Source: Pseudomonas berkeleyensis
GTDB taxonomy: Bacteria > Pseudomonadota > Gammaproteobacteria > Pseudomonadales > Pseudomonadaceae
Length of the DNA stretch: 64,000 bases
Assembly (NCBI RefSeq): GCF_014109765.1
Contig: NZ_CP059139.1
Location: 1,178,001 to 1,242,000, forward strand
Reading direction: 5' to 3'
Program-made: the position numbers and the translations under genes
The notes under the pieces: model-generated
What the model saw: only the letters and a program-made list of their open reading frames with translations
Databases searched by the model: none
What the model was told of the DNA's origin: nothing
In this document: positions 22,226 through 36,273 of the stretch, piece after piece
How positions within the stretch are numbered: the first letter of the stretch is position 1
Layout: every line of letters starts with the position of its first letter

Positions 22226-23638
22226 TCAGCTGATCGCCAGCTCCAGTTGCGCCTTGCGTCGTTGCTGCTCGAAGGCCTTGCGCCATTCTTCATGGCAGGT
22301 GGCCTGGTAGCGCGAGAAGCGGAAATGGCGTGGTGCCTCTTTTGCCTTGCCTGCCAGCAGATCCCGCAACAGTTTGCCGACGGCATGTCCCAGGCTGATC
22401 GGCACGGCATTGCCGACCTGTTTGTACTGCTGGATCAGTGGCCCGGCCAGTTGCCAGTCATCCGGAAACTCCTGGATGCGTTTGTATTCCTCGATCGACA
22501 GCGGACGATCCGCTTCCGGGTGCGCCAGGTCGGTGGCCGGCATGGCAGGGTGCGTTACCAGGGTGGGTGATGGTTTGTCCCAGGCCAGGCGACGCAGAAA
22601 GCCGGTCTTGCCGCCTCCGGCGAAGTAGGATTTGCCCAGTGCTTCACGCTGCTGATCCTCGGGCAGGTTGCGCCAGTTCTGCCCGGCCTTGAGCAAGCGA
22701 TAGAAGCGCAGGCGCTTTTCCGGGAAGTTCAGGTGGTTGTGGCTGTTCAGTCCCTCCAGCGCCTGGCGGACAGTGCGCCAGGCCGGCAGCCCTTGAGCAC
22801 CGTCCTCGCTGTGGGTCGGTGTCAGGAAGGGCGCAGGCTTGCCATCTCGTGAGCAGATGATGATGACGCGCTCACGAATCTGTGGCGTGCCGAAGTTGGC
22901 CGAGTTGTACAGGTTGAACGAGGTGGCGTAGCCGGCATTGCTCAGCTTGCTCAGGACGAAGTTCAGTGCGCCGCCCTTCATCTCGTCGAGGGACAGGTCG
23001 GGGAAGTCCGGGCCGCGCTGGTCATGTGGGCGGTGATCCATCGGGCAGGACAGCAGGCCGCGTACGTTCTCGATGACGATATAGGGTGGCCTGATCTCCA
23101 GCGCCAGATCGATGAACTTGAGAAAGGCGTTGCCGCGTTCGTCATTGAAGGCCTTGCGTTTGCCGGCCGTGCTGAAGGCCTGGCAGGGCGGCCCGCCGAT
23201 GATGACGTCGATAGCCTCGCGTGGCGTGCCGGCAGCTTCGAGCACCTGCTCGGCGGAGCAACTGTTGATATCGCCCAGCAACGCTGTGTCGGGGCGGTTC
23301 AGGGCGATGGTCTGGCGGCAGTACTTATCGAATTCGCAGGCCAGGCGTATGTCGAAACCGGCCTTCTCCATGCCAAGGTCGAGACCCATGGCGCCGGAGA
23401 AAAAACTCAGCGCGACAGGGCTGCTCTTGCTGCGCTCGGGCGCGTGATAGGCAGGATGATCCTCTGCAATCATGTGTGCTGTTCTTAATCCGTATTGGGT
23501 CACGCTTTCCTGGTCGATGATCCAGGTCTTGCCGACTCGCTCGGCTCGCAGTGCTTGAGTGCGGCAGAGCGTGCGGGTGCGCTGAGGGCTTATGTGGAGC
23601 TGGCGTGCAGCATCTTCGATGCTGATCTTGGTACTCAT
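22226..23638 (-). CDS. DNA (cytosine-5) methyltransferase with N-terminal helix-turn-helix
   Basis: A 470-residue modification enzyme expected to protect the host from the convergent restriction enzyme by C5-cytosine methylation. Ordered motifs are seen: I (FFSGAMGLDLGMEKAGF, about 79-95), IV with the catalytic Cys152 (GGPPCQAFSTAG), VI (IENVRG), VIII (QIRERVIIIC) and X (KQVGNAVPISLG, near the C-terminus). A target-recognition region lies between VIII and X. Residues 1-55 (ISIEDAARQLHISPQRTRTL then GKTWIIDQESV) form a helix-turn-helix extension not needed for catalysis; in several R-M systems such extensions repress the operon. Repeated GGTTTC motifs lie over its own promoter. Confidence 0.92.
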   Translation of the reverse strand: MSTKISIEDAARQLHISPQRTRTLCRTQALRAERVGKTWIIDQESVTQYGLRTAHMIAEDHPAYHAPERSKSSPVALSFFSGAMGLDLGMEKAGFDIRLACEFDKYCRQTIALNRPDTALLGDINSCSAEQVLEAAGTPREAIDVIIGGPPCQAFSTAGKRKAFNDERGNAFLKFIDLALEIRPPYIVIENVRGLLSCPMDHRPHDQRGPDFPDLSLDEMKGGALNFVLSKLSNAGYATSFNLYNSANFGTPQIRERVIIICSRDGKPAPFLTPTHSEDGAQGLPAWRTVRQALEGLNSHNHLNFPEKRLRFYRLLKAGQNWRNLPEDQQREALGKSYFAGGGKTGFLRRLAWDKPSPTLVTHPAMPATDLAHPEADRPLSIEEYKRIQEFPDDWQLAGPLIQQYKQVGNAVPISLGHAVGKLLRDLLAGKAKEAPRHFRFSRYQATCHEEWRKAFEQQRRKAQLELAIS

Positions 23639-23642
23639 CAGG

Positions 23643-23703
23643 GGTTTCTCATGCGAAACCTGTAAGAAGTACCAATGGTTTCCTGGCGTCTCAGCGCTGT
23701 CAA
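23643..23703 (-). promoter_or_regulatory. methyltransferase promoter with GGTTTC/GAAACC operator candidate
   Basis: On the minus strand a perfect -35 TTGACA (23703-23698), a 17-base spacer and a weak -10 AACCAT (23680-23675) precede the gene. GGTTTC occurs at 23677-23682 over the -10, and the dyad GGTTTC-N6-GAAACC lies at 23643-23660, five bases before the start codon. Confidence 0.55.
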
Positions 23704-23822
23704 CCCTGTCTCAGGCTCGCCGGTGGGAAGCGGGTATGCCTTTTTGCCCTTTTCGACTTTCGATTTTTGGCTCTTTCCTGTAAGCTTCCCGCTTTAGTGT
23801 GTCCACTAAAAGTTACGCAGAA

Positions 23823-23900
23823 ATGGCTCTGATAAAAAAGCGGGATGACCTTCACACGTCATCCCGCTTTTTTACAATCTGCGTTTGCTTCAAGCCTTGA
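23823..23900 (+). CDS. possible carA leader peptide (25 codons)
   Basis: An ATG at 23823 opens a 25-codon frame ([20 protein letters not shown]...) that runs straight through the terminator-like hairpin and ends 18 bases before the carA start. A ribosome translating it would cover or expose the hairpin. The ribosome-binding site is poor, so translation is uncertain; it is listed because attenuation of carAB has been discussed for pseudomonads (from memory). Confidence 0.3.
   Translation: MALIKKRDDLHTSSRFFTICVCFKP
23834..23873 (+). terminator. terminator/attenuator hairpin before carA
   Basis: A perfect 16-bp inverted repeat (23834-23849 with 23858-23873) with A6 and T6 flanks lies 44 bases before the carA start. 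It is either an attenuator of carAB or the boundary terminator of the upstream unit. Confidence 0.85.
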
Positions 23901-23917
23901 TCGAGACGGAGGTCTTC

Positions 23918-25066
23918 TTGACTAAGCCAGCCCCTAAACCCGCCATTCTGGCCCTCGCTGACGGCAGCATCTTTCGCGGCGAATCAATCGGGGCCGATGG
24001 CCAGACCATCGGTGAGGTGGTGTTCAACACCGCCATGACCGGCTATCAGGAAATCCTTACCGATCCTTCCTATGCCCAGCAGATCGTTACCCTGACCTAC
24101 CCCCACATCGGCAACACCGGCACCACGCCGGAAGACGCCGAGTCCAATCGCGTATGGGCCGCCGGCCTGATCATCCGTGATCTGCCGCTGATTTCCAGCA
24201 ACTGGCGCGACAAGCAGCCGCTGGACGAGTACCTGAAGGAAAATGGCACCGTCGCCATTGCCGGCATCGATACCCGTCGCCTGACCCGCATCCTGCGCGA
24301 GAAGGGTTCGCAGAACGGTTGCATCCTGGTTGGCGATGACGCTACCGAAGAGAAGGCGCTGGAGCTGGCCCGCAGCTTCCCTGGCCTCAAGGGCATGGAT
24401 CTGGCCAAGGTGGTCAGCTGCACCGAGCGCTACGAGTGGCGCTCCAGCGTGTGGAATCTGAAAAACGACAGCCACCCGGAAATCCCGGCCAGCGAGCTGC
24501 CTTATCACGTGGTCGCCTACGACTACGGCGTCAAGCTGAACATCCTGCGCATGCTGGTCGAGCGCGGCTGCCGCCTGACCGTGGTGCCGGCGCAGACCCC
24601 GGCCAGTGAAGTGCTGGCGCTGAATCCCGATGGCGTGTTCCTGTCCAACGGCCCAGGCGACCCTGAGCCGTGCGACTACGCGATCCAGGCGATCAAGGAC
24701 GTGCTGGAAACCGACATCCCGGTATTCGGCATCTGCCTCGGCCACCAGTTGCTGGCCCTGGCCTCCGGCGCCAAGACCCTGAAAATGGGCCACGGCCACC
24801 ACGGTGCCAACCACCCGGTGCAGGATCTCGATACTGGCGTGGTGATGATCACCAGCCAGAACCACGGTTTTGCCGTGGATGAAACCAGCCTGCCGGGTAA
24901 CCTGCGCGCGATCCACAAGTCGCTGTTCGACGGCACCCTGCAGGGCATCGAGCGTACCGACAAGGCCGCCTTCAGCTTTCAGGGCCACCCTGAAGCCAGC
25001 CCTGGCCCGCACGACGTTGCGCCGTTGTTCGACCGTTTCATCAATGAGATGGCCAAACGCCGCTAA
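23918..25066 (+). CDS. carA: carbamoyl-phosphate synthase small (glutaminase) subunit
   Basis: CarA hydrolyses glutamine and channels ammonia to CarB for arginine and pyrimidine synthesis. The 382-residue product shows [20 protein letters not shown] at the N-terminus and a class I amidotransferase domain with the nucleophile in [15 protein letters not shown] and the His/Glu pair in [13 protein letters not shown] start at TTG 23918: ACGGAGG at 23906-23912 is ideally spaced and the protein then begins [13 protein letters not shown]. Starts further upstream would lie in the leader. It is co-transcribed with carB 30 bases downstream. Confidence 0.97.
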   Translation: MTKPAPKPAILALADGSIFRGESIGADGQTIGEVVFNTAMTGYQEILTDPSYAQQIVTLTYPHIGNTGTTPEDAESNRVWAAGLIIRDLPLISSNWRDKQPLDEYLKENGTVAIAGIDTRRLTRILREKGSQNGCILVGDDATEEKALELARSFPGLKGMDLAKVVSCTERYEWRSSVWNLKNDSHPEIPASELPYHVVAYDYGVKLNILRMLVERGCRLTVVPAQTPASEVLALNPDGVFLSNGPGDPEPCDYAIQAIKDVLETDIPVFGICLGHQLLALASGAKTLKMGHGHHGANHPVQDLDTGVVMITSQNHGFAVDETSLPGNLRAIHKSLFDGTLQGIERTDKAAFSFQGHPEASPGPHDVAPLFDRFINEMAKRR

Positions 25067-25096
25067 GCCCCGCCGAGCAGAGAATTCGAGAAGACC

Positions 25097-28314
<3,218 letters not shown>

Positions 28315-28318
<4 letters not shown>

Positions 28319-28791
28319 ACAAATATCCCATGACCGTCCAGGGCGCTCGCGCCCTGGAAGAAGAGCTGGCGCACCTGACCAAGGTGCGTCGCCCCGCACT
28401 GAGTCAGGCGATCGCCGAGGCTCGCGAGCTGGGTGATCTCAAGGAAAACGCCGAATACCATGCCGCCCGCGAAGAGCAGGGCATGGTCGAGGCACGTGTG
28501 CGTGATATCGAAGGCCGTCTGCAGAACGCCGTGATCATCGATGTCACCACCATCGAGCACACTGGCAAAGTGATCTTCGGTACCACGGTGGAAATCGCCA
28601 ACGTCGAGACCGATGAAAGCGTGACCTACCAGATCGTGGGTGAGGACGAAGCCGACATCAAGCAGGGCAAGCTGTCCGTTGGCTCGCCTATCGCCCGTGC
28701 CCTGGTGGGCAAGAGCGAGGGTGATGTGGTGGCGGTGAAGACTCCCAGCGGCCTGGTTGAGTACGAGATTGTCGAAGTCCGCCACATCTAG
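28315..28791 (+). CDS. greA: transcription elongation factor GreA
   Basis: GreA rescues backtracked RNA polymerase by stimulating transcript cleavage. The 158-residue product has the N-terminal coiled coil ([20 protein letters not shown], then the tip acids [15 protein letters not shown]) and the C-terminal FKBP-like domain ending [24 protein letters not shown] overlap with carB indicates translational coupling in a carAB-greA operon. Confidence 0.98.
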
Positions 28792-28819
28792 GTTGCAGGG
28801 CGCGTCGAAGCCGGCTGCC

Positions 28820-29209
28820 ATGGCCTGGCAGCTGGCCCTGCCGCTATGGGTGGGCGGCTTGTGGACATGGCAGTTCGTCATGCTGCCGGCCATCGGCCAG
28901 TTCGGCCTGGCGCCTTTGCTGGTACAGGAAATTGCCTCGCATCTGGTGCCGCTGCTGGTCGCTTTGACGGCTGTATGCGTCGGCCTACAGAGTGCGGTGC
29001 TGTTGCGTTGCGAGGGATTCGCCAGCCTGTGGCGGGACATGCGTGGTCAGCTGTTGCTGACCGTCGCACTCATGGCATTCAGCTATTGGCTGGCGCCGAA
29101 GCTGTTGGAGGACGCCAGTTACTGGCTACGCTTCAGCTATCTGGTGATGGCGTTTTCCGGGCTGTTGCTGGTGCTACAGCCCGTGCCCGGTCGAGAGCGT
29201 CAGGGCTGA
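28820..29209 (+). CDS. small integral membrane protein, DUF4149-like
   Basis: A 129-residue hydrophobic protein with about four membrane segments (LALPLWVGGLWTWQFVMLPA; LVPLLVALTAVCVGLQSAVL; LLLTVALMAFSYWLAP; FSYLVMAFSGLLLVL). The WVGGLW...LPA pattern and the greA-yhbY location fit the DUF4149-type proteins annotated there in other pseudomonads. Function is unknown. I use the ATG at 28820; a TTG at 28793 would add nine residues, and neither has a convincing ribosome-binding site. It follows greA by 28 bases and may be co-transcribed. Confidence 0.7.
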   Translation: MAWQLALPLWVGGLWTWQFVMLPAIGQFGLAPLLVQEIASHLVPLLVALTAVCVGLQSAVLLRCEGFASLWRDMRGQLLLTVALMAFSYWLAPKLLEDASYWLRFSYLVMAFSGLLLVLQPVPGRERQG

Positions 29210-29215
29210 GGGTAA

Positions 29216-29527
29216 TCAGCCCTGGTAGCGGATGACGTTGGAGAGGTTGCGGTTCGGCTTGGGATTCTTGCGATAGAGTATCGCCACCTTGCCAATGCTC
29301 TGTACCAGCTCGGCACGTCCGGCTTCACACAGTGCGCCGATGGCGGCCTGGCGATCTTCGCGTTCGGCGAGGCGCAGCTGCACTTTGATCAGCTCGTGAT
29401 CGTTCAGTGCTCGATCCAATTCGGCCAGCACGCCCTCGGTCAAACCATTGTCAGCCACGATCAATACAGGTTTCAGGTGGTGGCCGATAGATTTGAATTG
29501 TTTCTTCTGCTCTTGAGTGAGCGGCAT
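29216..29527 (-). CDS. yhbY: CRM-domain RNA-binding protein YhbY
   Basis: A 103-residue CRM/YhbY protein associated with pre-50S ribosomal particles in E. coli. It shows MPLTQEQKKQFKSIGHHLKP, VLIVADNGLTEGVLAELDRA and LCEAGRAELVQSIGKVAILY, the standard family blocks including the basic LKP/GLTE surface. It is divergent from rlmE (90 bp), as is common in gammaproteobacteria, and convergent with the membrane-protein gene, with stops 6 bases apart. Confidence 0.95.
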   Translation of the reverse strand: MPLTQEQKKQFKSIGHHLKPVLIVADNGLTEGVLAELDRALNDHELIKVQLRLAEREDRQAAIGALCEAGRAELVQSIGKVAILYRKNPKPNRNLSNVIRYQG

Positions 29528-29617
29528 AATCGTTAGTACCTAATTCGGTCTGGAAAACGGCGCCTATCTTACCCGAGCCCGCGCAGTTATTCATGACCCG
29601 TTGAGTCAGAGGTTTCA

Positions 29618-30238
29618 GTGGCACGTTCCAAGACCAGCCAGCGTTGGCTGAAAGAACATTTCGACGATCCTTACGTGAAGATGGCGCAGAAGGACGGCTA
29701 CCGTTCGCGCGCCAGCTACAAGCTGCTGGAAATCCAGGAGAAGGATCGCATCCTGCGCCCCGGCATGACCGTGGTCGACCTTGGCGCCGCGCCTGGCGGT
29801 TGGTCGCAGGTGACCAGCCGGGTGATCGGCGACAAGGGGCGGCTGATCGCCTCCGACATTCTGGAGATGGACAGCATCCCCGATGTCACCTTCATTCAGG
29901 GCGATTTCACCGACGATGCGGTATTCGCGCGAATTCTCGAGGCCATCGGCGAAAATCCGGTCGACCTTGTTATTTCCGACATGGCCCCCAATATGAGTGG
30001 GGTGAGAACCGCCGATCAGGCGCGTGCGATGTATCTGTGCGAGCTGGCGTTGGATCTGGCCGGCCGCGTGTTGCGTCCGGGCGGCGATTTTCTGATCAAG
30101 ATCTTCCAGGGCGAAGGTTTTGACGCTTATCACAAGCAGGTGCGTGAGACGTTCGACAAGGTGCAGATGCGTAAACCGCTGTCGTCGCGTGATCGTTCCC
30201 GCGAACAATATTTGCTGGCCCGCGGTTTTCGCGGTTAG
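29618..30238 (+). CDS. rlmE: 23S rRNA (uridine-2'-O)-methyltransferase RlmE (FtsJ)
   Basis: RlmE 2'-O-methylates U2552 of 23S rRNA using SAM. The 206-residue product has [20 protein letters not shown] with the first catalytic Lys, the SAM motif [27 protein letters not shown] with the catalytic Asp, and [13 protein letters not shown] with the second Lys, so the K-D-K-E set appears complete. The start is a GTG at 29618, giving the family N-terminus [15 protein letters not shown]. ftsH follows after 167 bp, the conserved heat-shock neighbour. Confidence 0.97.
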   Translation: MARSKTSQRWLKEHFDDPYVKMAQKDGYRSRASYKLLEIQEKDRILRPGMTVVDLGAAPGGWSQVTSRVIGDKGRLIASDILEMDSIPDVTFIQGDFTDDAVFARILEAIGENPVDLVISDMAPNMSGVRTADQARAMYLCELALDLAGRVLRPGGDFLIKIFQGEGFDAYHKQVRETFDKVQMRKPLSSRDRSREQYLLARGFRG

Positions 30239-30405
30239 GACAAGGAAACTGGCGGTCTCTGGGCAGGTCTCAACCGTCGAAACCTCATAAAGGGTTACAG
30301 ACGGTGCCTGCCAGAAGCGGGCGTTTGGTGTAAGTTAGGTCGGTATATCATTGGTCGTCATGGGAAGCTCGCTTCGCCACGAGGCCTGCTTCAGAGGGTA
30401 GCTAA

Positions 30406-32325
<1,920 letters not shown>

Positions 32326-32333
32326 GGTTTCAT

Positions 32334-33185
32334 ATGTCTCAAACGCTACACCCGAGCCGGTTGCCCTGTGGCAACCGGCTTCTTGATTTGTCCCGTCCGC
32401 ATGTGATGGGTATTCTCAATGTCACGCCCGATTCCTTTTCCGATGGTGGCCGCTTCGCTCAGCGCGATGCGGCGCTGCGTCATGCTGCCGATATGGTTGC
32501 CGCTGGCGCTACGCTGATCGATGTCGGCGGCGAGTCCACTCGCCCTGGTGCGCGGGTAGTCTCCCCCGTCGAGGAGCTTGAGCGTGTTGCGCCTGTGGTC
32601 GAGGCCATTGCGCGTGAGCTGGACGTGATCATTTCCGTGGATACCTCCACGCCCGCGGTCATGCGTGAAACCGCGCGGCTTGGCGCTGGCTTAATCAATG
32701 ACGTGCGTTCCCTGCAACGTGACGGTGCATTGGATGCGGCTGCCGACACCGGTTTGCCCGTGTGCCTCATGCACATGCGCGGCGAGCCCGGCAATATGCA
32801 GGACAACCCTGAGTATCCGGACATCCTGGTCGAGGTGCGTGACTTCCTCGTCGAGCGCATGGCGGCCTGTGCGACCGTCGGTATCCCCGCCGAGCGGCTG
32901 GTGCTCGATCCAGGCTTTGGTTTTGCCAAGACCCTGGAGCACAATCTCGCCCTGTTCAAGCATATGGATCGGCTCTCTGTGCTGGGTCGACCGCTTCTGG
33001 TTGGCGTTTCCCGCAAGAGCATGATCGGCAAGGTGCTCGGTCATGAGGTGGGTGGGCGGCTCTATGGCAGCCTGGCGCTGGCCGCGCTGGCCCTGACCAA
33101 GGGCGCACATATTCTGCGTGTGCACGATGTTGCCGAAACGGTCGATGTGGTGCGCATGATCGCTGCGGTTGACGCGGCGCACTAG
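32334..33185 (+). CDS. folP: dihydropteroate synthase
   Basis: FolP condenses p-aminobenzoate with dihydropterin pyrophosphate in folate synthesis; it is the sulfonamide target. The 283-residue product contains VMGILNVTPDSFSDGG, IDVGGESTRPGA, the LINDVRSLQ block and the C-terminal GVSRKSMIG loop. It follows ftsH by 8 bases. The TAG stop (33183-33185) is at the boundary of a MITE-like element that separates it from glmM. Confidence 0.98.
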   Translation: MSQTLHPSRLPCGNRLLDLSRPHVMGILNVTPDSFSDGGRFAQRDAALRHAADMVAAGATLIDVGGESTRPGARVVSPVEELERVAPVVEAIARELDVIISVDTSTPAVMRETARLGAGLINDVRSLQRDGALDAAADTGLPVCLMHMRGEPGNMQDNPEYPDILVEVRDFLVERMAACATVGIPAERLVLDPGFGFAKTLEHNLALFKHMDRLSVLGRPLLVGVSRKSMIGKVLGHEVGGRLYGSLALAALALTKGAHILRVHDVAETVDVVRMIAAVDAAH

Positions 33186-33327
33186 CAGGCTGTTGAAAAC
33201 GTAGGCGAGGCAGTCTGACCTAGGCAAAAACAGCCGAGAAAGCGCAGTTTACGCGCTGTAAATGAGCATTTTGAGGCTGTTTTTAACAACGGCCAGACAA
33301 CGCAGGTAGTTTTTCAGCAGCCTGCTA
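33183..33327. mobile_element. MITE-like element with 17-bp terminal inverted repeats
   Basis: TAGCAGGCTGTTGAAAA at 33183-33199 and its complement (one mismatch) at 33311-33327 bound a 145-bp segment. Internally the sequence is an imperfect palindrome (AAAACAGCC... CAGTTTACGCGCTGTAAATG ...GGCTGTTTT). It contains no reading frame of note. A possible TA target duplication flanks it. The folP stop codon lies at the left tip. Confidence 0.7.
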
Positions 33328-33341
33328 ACAAGGAAAGCGTT

Positions 33342-34679
33342 ATGGCTAGAAAGTACTTCGGCACCGACGGTATTCGGGGGCGCGTCGGGCAGTTTCCCAT
33401 TACCCCGGATTTCATGCTCAAGCTCGGCTGGGCGGCGGGTATGGCATTTCGTAAGCAGGGCAAGTGCCGCATTCTGATCGGTAAGGACACGCGCATTTCC
33501 GGCTATATGTTCGAGTCCGCGTTGGAGGCTGGACTTGCTGCAGCCGGTGCTGATGTGCAGTTGCTCGGCCCGATGCCGACGCCGGCAATTGCCTATCTGA
33601 CCCGTACCTTCCAGGCTGATGCCGGTATCGTCATCAGTGCCTCGCACAATCCGCATGACGACAATGGCATCAAGTTCTTCTCCAGTGAGGGCACCAAGTT
33701 GCCCGATGATGTGGAGCTGATGATCGAAGAGCTGCTCGATCAGCCGATGACCGTGGTCGAATCGGCCGGTATCGGCAAGGCCTCGCGCATCAACGATGCC
33801 TCGGGTCGCTATATCGAGTTCTGCAAGGGCAGCGTGCCCAGCGGTACCAGCTTCAAGGGCCTGAAGATCGTCGTCGATTGCGCTCATGGCGCCGCCTACA
33901 AGGTCGCGCCCAGCGTGTTCCGTGAATTGGGCGCCGAAGTGAAGGTGATGGCGGCGCAGCCTGATGGTCTCAATATCAATGATGGCTGTGGCTCGACGCA
34001 TATTGCGGGCTTGCAAGCTGAGGTTCTGGCGCACGGCGCTGATCTGGGTATCGCTTTCGATGGTGATGCTGATCGTGTGCTGATGGTCGATCAGTATGGT
34101 GCGATGGTCGATGGTGATGAGCTGCTGTTCATCATTGCGCGTGATCTGCAGGAGCGTGGTCGCTTGCACGGCGGTGTAGTCGGTACCTTGATGAGTAATC
34201 TGGGGCTGGAGCTGGCGCTGGCCGAGCTGAACATTCCCTTTGTGCGTGCCAAGGTCGGTGATCGCTATGTGATCGCTGAGCTGCTGGCGCGCAACTGGTT
34301 GCTCGGTGGTGAAAATTCGGGGCACCTGGTGTGCTTCCAGCACACGACCACGGGGGATGCGATCATCGCTGCGCTTCAAGTGCTGATGGCGCTCAAGCGT
34401 CGCCAGCAGACGCTGGTGGAGGCGCGCACGGCTCTGAAGAAGTGTCCTCAGGTGCTGGTCAACGTGCGCCTGGCTGGTGCGGCCGATCCGCTGGAGCACC
34501 CTTCCGTGAAGGAGGCCTGTGCACGCGTAACCGAGCGCATGGCTGGCCGTGGTCGCGTGCTGTTGCGCAAGTCGGGTACCGAGCCGCTGGTGCGGGTAAT
34601 GGTCGAGGGTGATGATGAGGGCCAGGTGCGCAGCTATGCCGATGAATTGGCTAAGATTGTTGCTGAAGTCTGTGCTTGA
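33342..34679 (+). CDS. glmM: phosphoglucosamine mutase
   Basis: GlmM interconverts glucosamine-6-P and glucosamine-1-P for UDP-GlcNAc synthesis. The 445-residue product starts [20 protein letters not shown], has the phosphoserine site [17 protein letters not shown] (Ser near residue 101), the metal loop [11 protein letters not shown], the sugar loop GGENSGHL and the phosphate-binding [15 protein letters not shown]. Length is standard. A MITE-like element replaces the usual folP-glmM junction; AAGGAAAGCG supplies the ribosome-binding site. Confidence 0.99.
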   Translation: MARKYFGTDGIRGRVGQFPITPDFMLKLGWAAGMAFRKQGKCRILIGKDTRISGYMFESALEAGLAAAGADVQLLGPMPTPAIAYLTRTFQADAGIVISASHNPHDDNGIKFFSSEGTKLPDDVELMIEELLDQPMTVVESAGIGKASRINDASGRYIEFCKGSVPSGTSFKGLKIVVDCAHGAAYKVAPSVFRELGAEVKVMAAQPDGLNINDGCGSTHIAGLQAEVLAHGADLGIAFDGDADRVLMVDQYGAMVDGDELLFIIARDLQERGRLHGGVVGTLMSNLGLELALAELNIPFVRAKVGDRYVIAELLARNWLLGGENSGHLVCFQHTTTGDAIIAALQVLMALKRRQQTLVEARTALKKCPQVLVNVRLAGAADPLEHPSVKEACARVTERMAGRGRVLLRKSGTEPLVRVMVEGDDEGQVRSYADELAKIVAEVCA

Positions 34680-34744
34680 TTGAGCTTGCTACCGAGGGTG
34701 CTCTTGGGTAACATCTGCGCCCTCTTTGATCGACGAGGTAAAAC

Positions 34745-35500
34745 ATGCGTCGCCCCTTGGTCGCCGGTAACTGGAAAATGCACGGTACCCGCGCCAGCGT
34801 CGCAGAGCTGATCGAAGGGTTGCGTCGGCAGGTGTTACCTGCTGATGTCGATGTCGCGGTGTTCCCCTCAAGTTTGCATGTCGCTCAGGTCGTCGATGGT
34901 CTGGCTGACGGTGCGGTGCAGGTTGGGGCGCAGGATTGTGCGGCGCAGCTTGAGCAGGGTGCCTTGACCGGCGAATTGGCGACAAGCCAGTTGGTCGATG
35001 GCGGTTGCAAGCTGGTGCTGGTAGGCCACTCCGAGCGTCGTCTGATTCTGGGCGAAAGCGATGAGATGGTCGTTCGCAAGTTTGCAGCGGTGCAGGCGGC
35101 GGGGTTGATCCCTGTTCTCTGTCTCGGCGAGACCCGCGAGCAGCGTGAGTCGAATGCAACGCTGGGTGTAGTAGGTGGCCAGTTGGCTGCGGTGATCGAT
35201 GCTCTGGGTGTCGAGTCGCTGGTAAATGCTGTGGTTGCCTACGAGCCGGTCTGGGCCATTGGTACTGGGCTGACCGCTACGCCTGAGCAGGCTCAGGAAG
35301 TGCATGCGGCCATTCGCGCGCAAGTTGCGCAGCTGAGTGCCGATGTTGCGAGTGGGCTGAGAATTCTTTATGGCGGCAGTGTGAAGGCCGCCAGTGCAGC
35401 CGAGTTGTTCGGTATGCGGGATATCGATGGGGGGCTTGTGGGTGGAGCCTCTCTGAATGCGGATGAATTCGGTGCGATCTGTCGCGCTGCAGGAAACTGA
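34745..35500 (+). CDS. tpiA: triose-phosphate isomerase
   Basis: TpiA interconverts dihydroxyacetone phosphate and glyceraldehyde-3-phosphate. The 251-residue TIM barrel shows the substrate Lys in VAGNWKMHG, the catalytic His in VLVGHSERR, the catalytic Glu in [13 protein letters not shown] and the phosphate-binding YGGSVKA and GGLVGGASL. It lies 65 bases after glmM and 3 bases before secG, the usual pseudomonad order. Confidence 0.99.
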   Translation: MRRPLVAGNWKMHGTRASVAELIEGLRRQVLPADVDVAVFPSSLHVAQVVDGLADGAVQVGAQDCAAQLEQGALTGELATSQLVDGGCKLVLVGHSERRLILGESDEMVVRKFAAVQAAGLIPVLCLGETREQRESNATLGVVGGQLAAVIDALGVESLVNAVVAYEPVWAIGTGLTATPEQAQEVHAAIRAQVAQLSADVASGLRILYGGSVKAASAAELFGMRDIDGGLVGGASLNADEFGAICRAAGN

Positions 35501-35503
35501 AGA

Positions 35504-35881
35504 ATGCTGGAAACAGTCATTGTTGTTCTGCACCTGCTGGGTGCGATCGGTATTGTGGTACTGGTGCTGTTGCAGCAGGGTAAGGGTGCGGACGCTGGCG
35601 CGTCGTTCGGTTCGGGTGCTTCGGCAACCGTATTCGGAAGCCAAGGTTCTGCTACCTTTCTGAGTAAGTTTACTGCTATACTCGCCGCGGCTTTTTTCAC
35701 TACTAGCTTGGGCTTAGCGTACTTTGCTAAAGAAAAAGCTGAAGGATTGACTCAAGTTGGTCTGCCAGATCCAGCGGCTCTGGAAGTTCAACAAAAGCCG
35801 GCAGTCGAAGACGTGCCGGTGCTCGAAGAGCAAGCGCCAGCATCCGATGCGTCGGATGTTCCGGAGGCTCCAGAGCAGTAA
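35504..35881 (+). CDS. secG: preprotein translocase subunit SecG
   Basis: SecG is the small accessory subunit of the SecYEG channel. The 125-residue product has two membrane helices (about residues 2-22 and 52-73) joined by the conserved cytosolic loop [20 protein letters not shown]. An acidic Pro/Ala/Glu tail of about 50 residues follows, longer than in E. coli but typical for pseudomonads. It is coupled to tpiA and followed after 7 bases by tRNA-Leu. Confidence 0.97.
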   Translation: MLETVIVVLHLLGAIGIVVLVLLQQGKGADAGASFGSGASATVFGSQGSATFLSKFTAILAAAFFTTSLGLAYFAKEKAEGLTQVGLPDPAALEVQQKPAVEDVPVLEEQAPASDASDVPEAPEQ

Positions 35882-35888
35882 CCGTTTT

Positions 35889-35974
35889 GCCGAGGTGGTG
35901 GAATTGGTAGACACGCTACCTTGAGGTGGTAGTGGCCATAGGCTGTAGGGGTTCGAGTCCCCTCCTCGGTACCA
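35889..35974 (+). tRNA. tRNA-Leu (anticodon GAG)
   Basis: An 86-nt class II tRNA with encoded CCA. The acceptor GCCGAGG pairs with CCTCGGT, the anticodon stem-loop CTACC-TTGAGGT-GGTAG places GAG at 34-36, a long variable arm follows, and the T loop is GGGGTTCGAGTCCCC. It sits between secG and the initiator tRNA, as in other pseudomonads. Confidence 0.97.
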
Positions 35975-35978
35975 TACT

Positions 35979-36009
35979 CAAGAAGGCCCGCAGTTTGCGG
36001 GCCTTCTTG
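35979..36009 (+). terminator. terminator after tRNA-Leu
   Basis: A perfect 13-bp stem CAAGAAGGCCCGC/GCGGGCCTTCTTG with a five-base loop directly after the tRNA. Confidence 0.85.
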
Positions 36010-36069
36010 TTGCTGGAGTCTTGGTTGACCCCTGTTGGGGGCAGCCGTATAATTCCGGCCCAGCTTTGA

Positions 36070-36146
<77 letters not shown>

Positions 36147-36154
36147 GTTTCAGC

Positions 36155-36178
36155 AGGCCCCTTTTCAGGGGCTTTTTG
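36155..36178 (+). terminator. terminator/attenuator between tRNA-fMet and rimP
   Basis: GCCCC-TTTTCA-GGGGC stem followed by TTTTTGTT, 9 bases past the tRNA. It probably reduces rather than abolishes entry into the rimP operon. Confidence 0.7.
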
Positions 36179-36273
36179 TTAGCTGAAAGATATCGTCCAC
36201 CTGCATTGGGTGGGTTGAAGGGATGGGCGTTTCGCCCATTTTTTATTTGCACAGCATGCGCGAGGGCCGTTAA

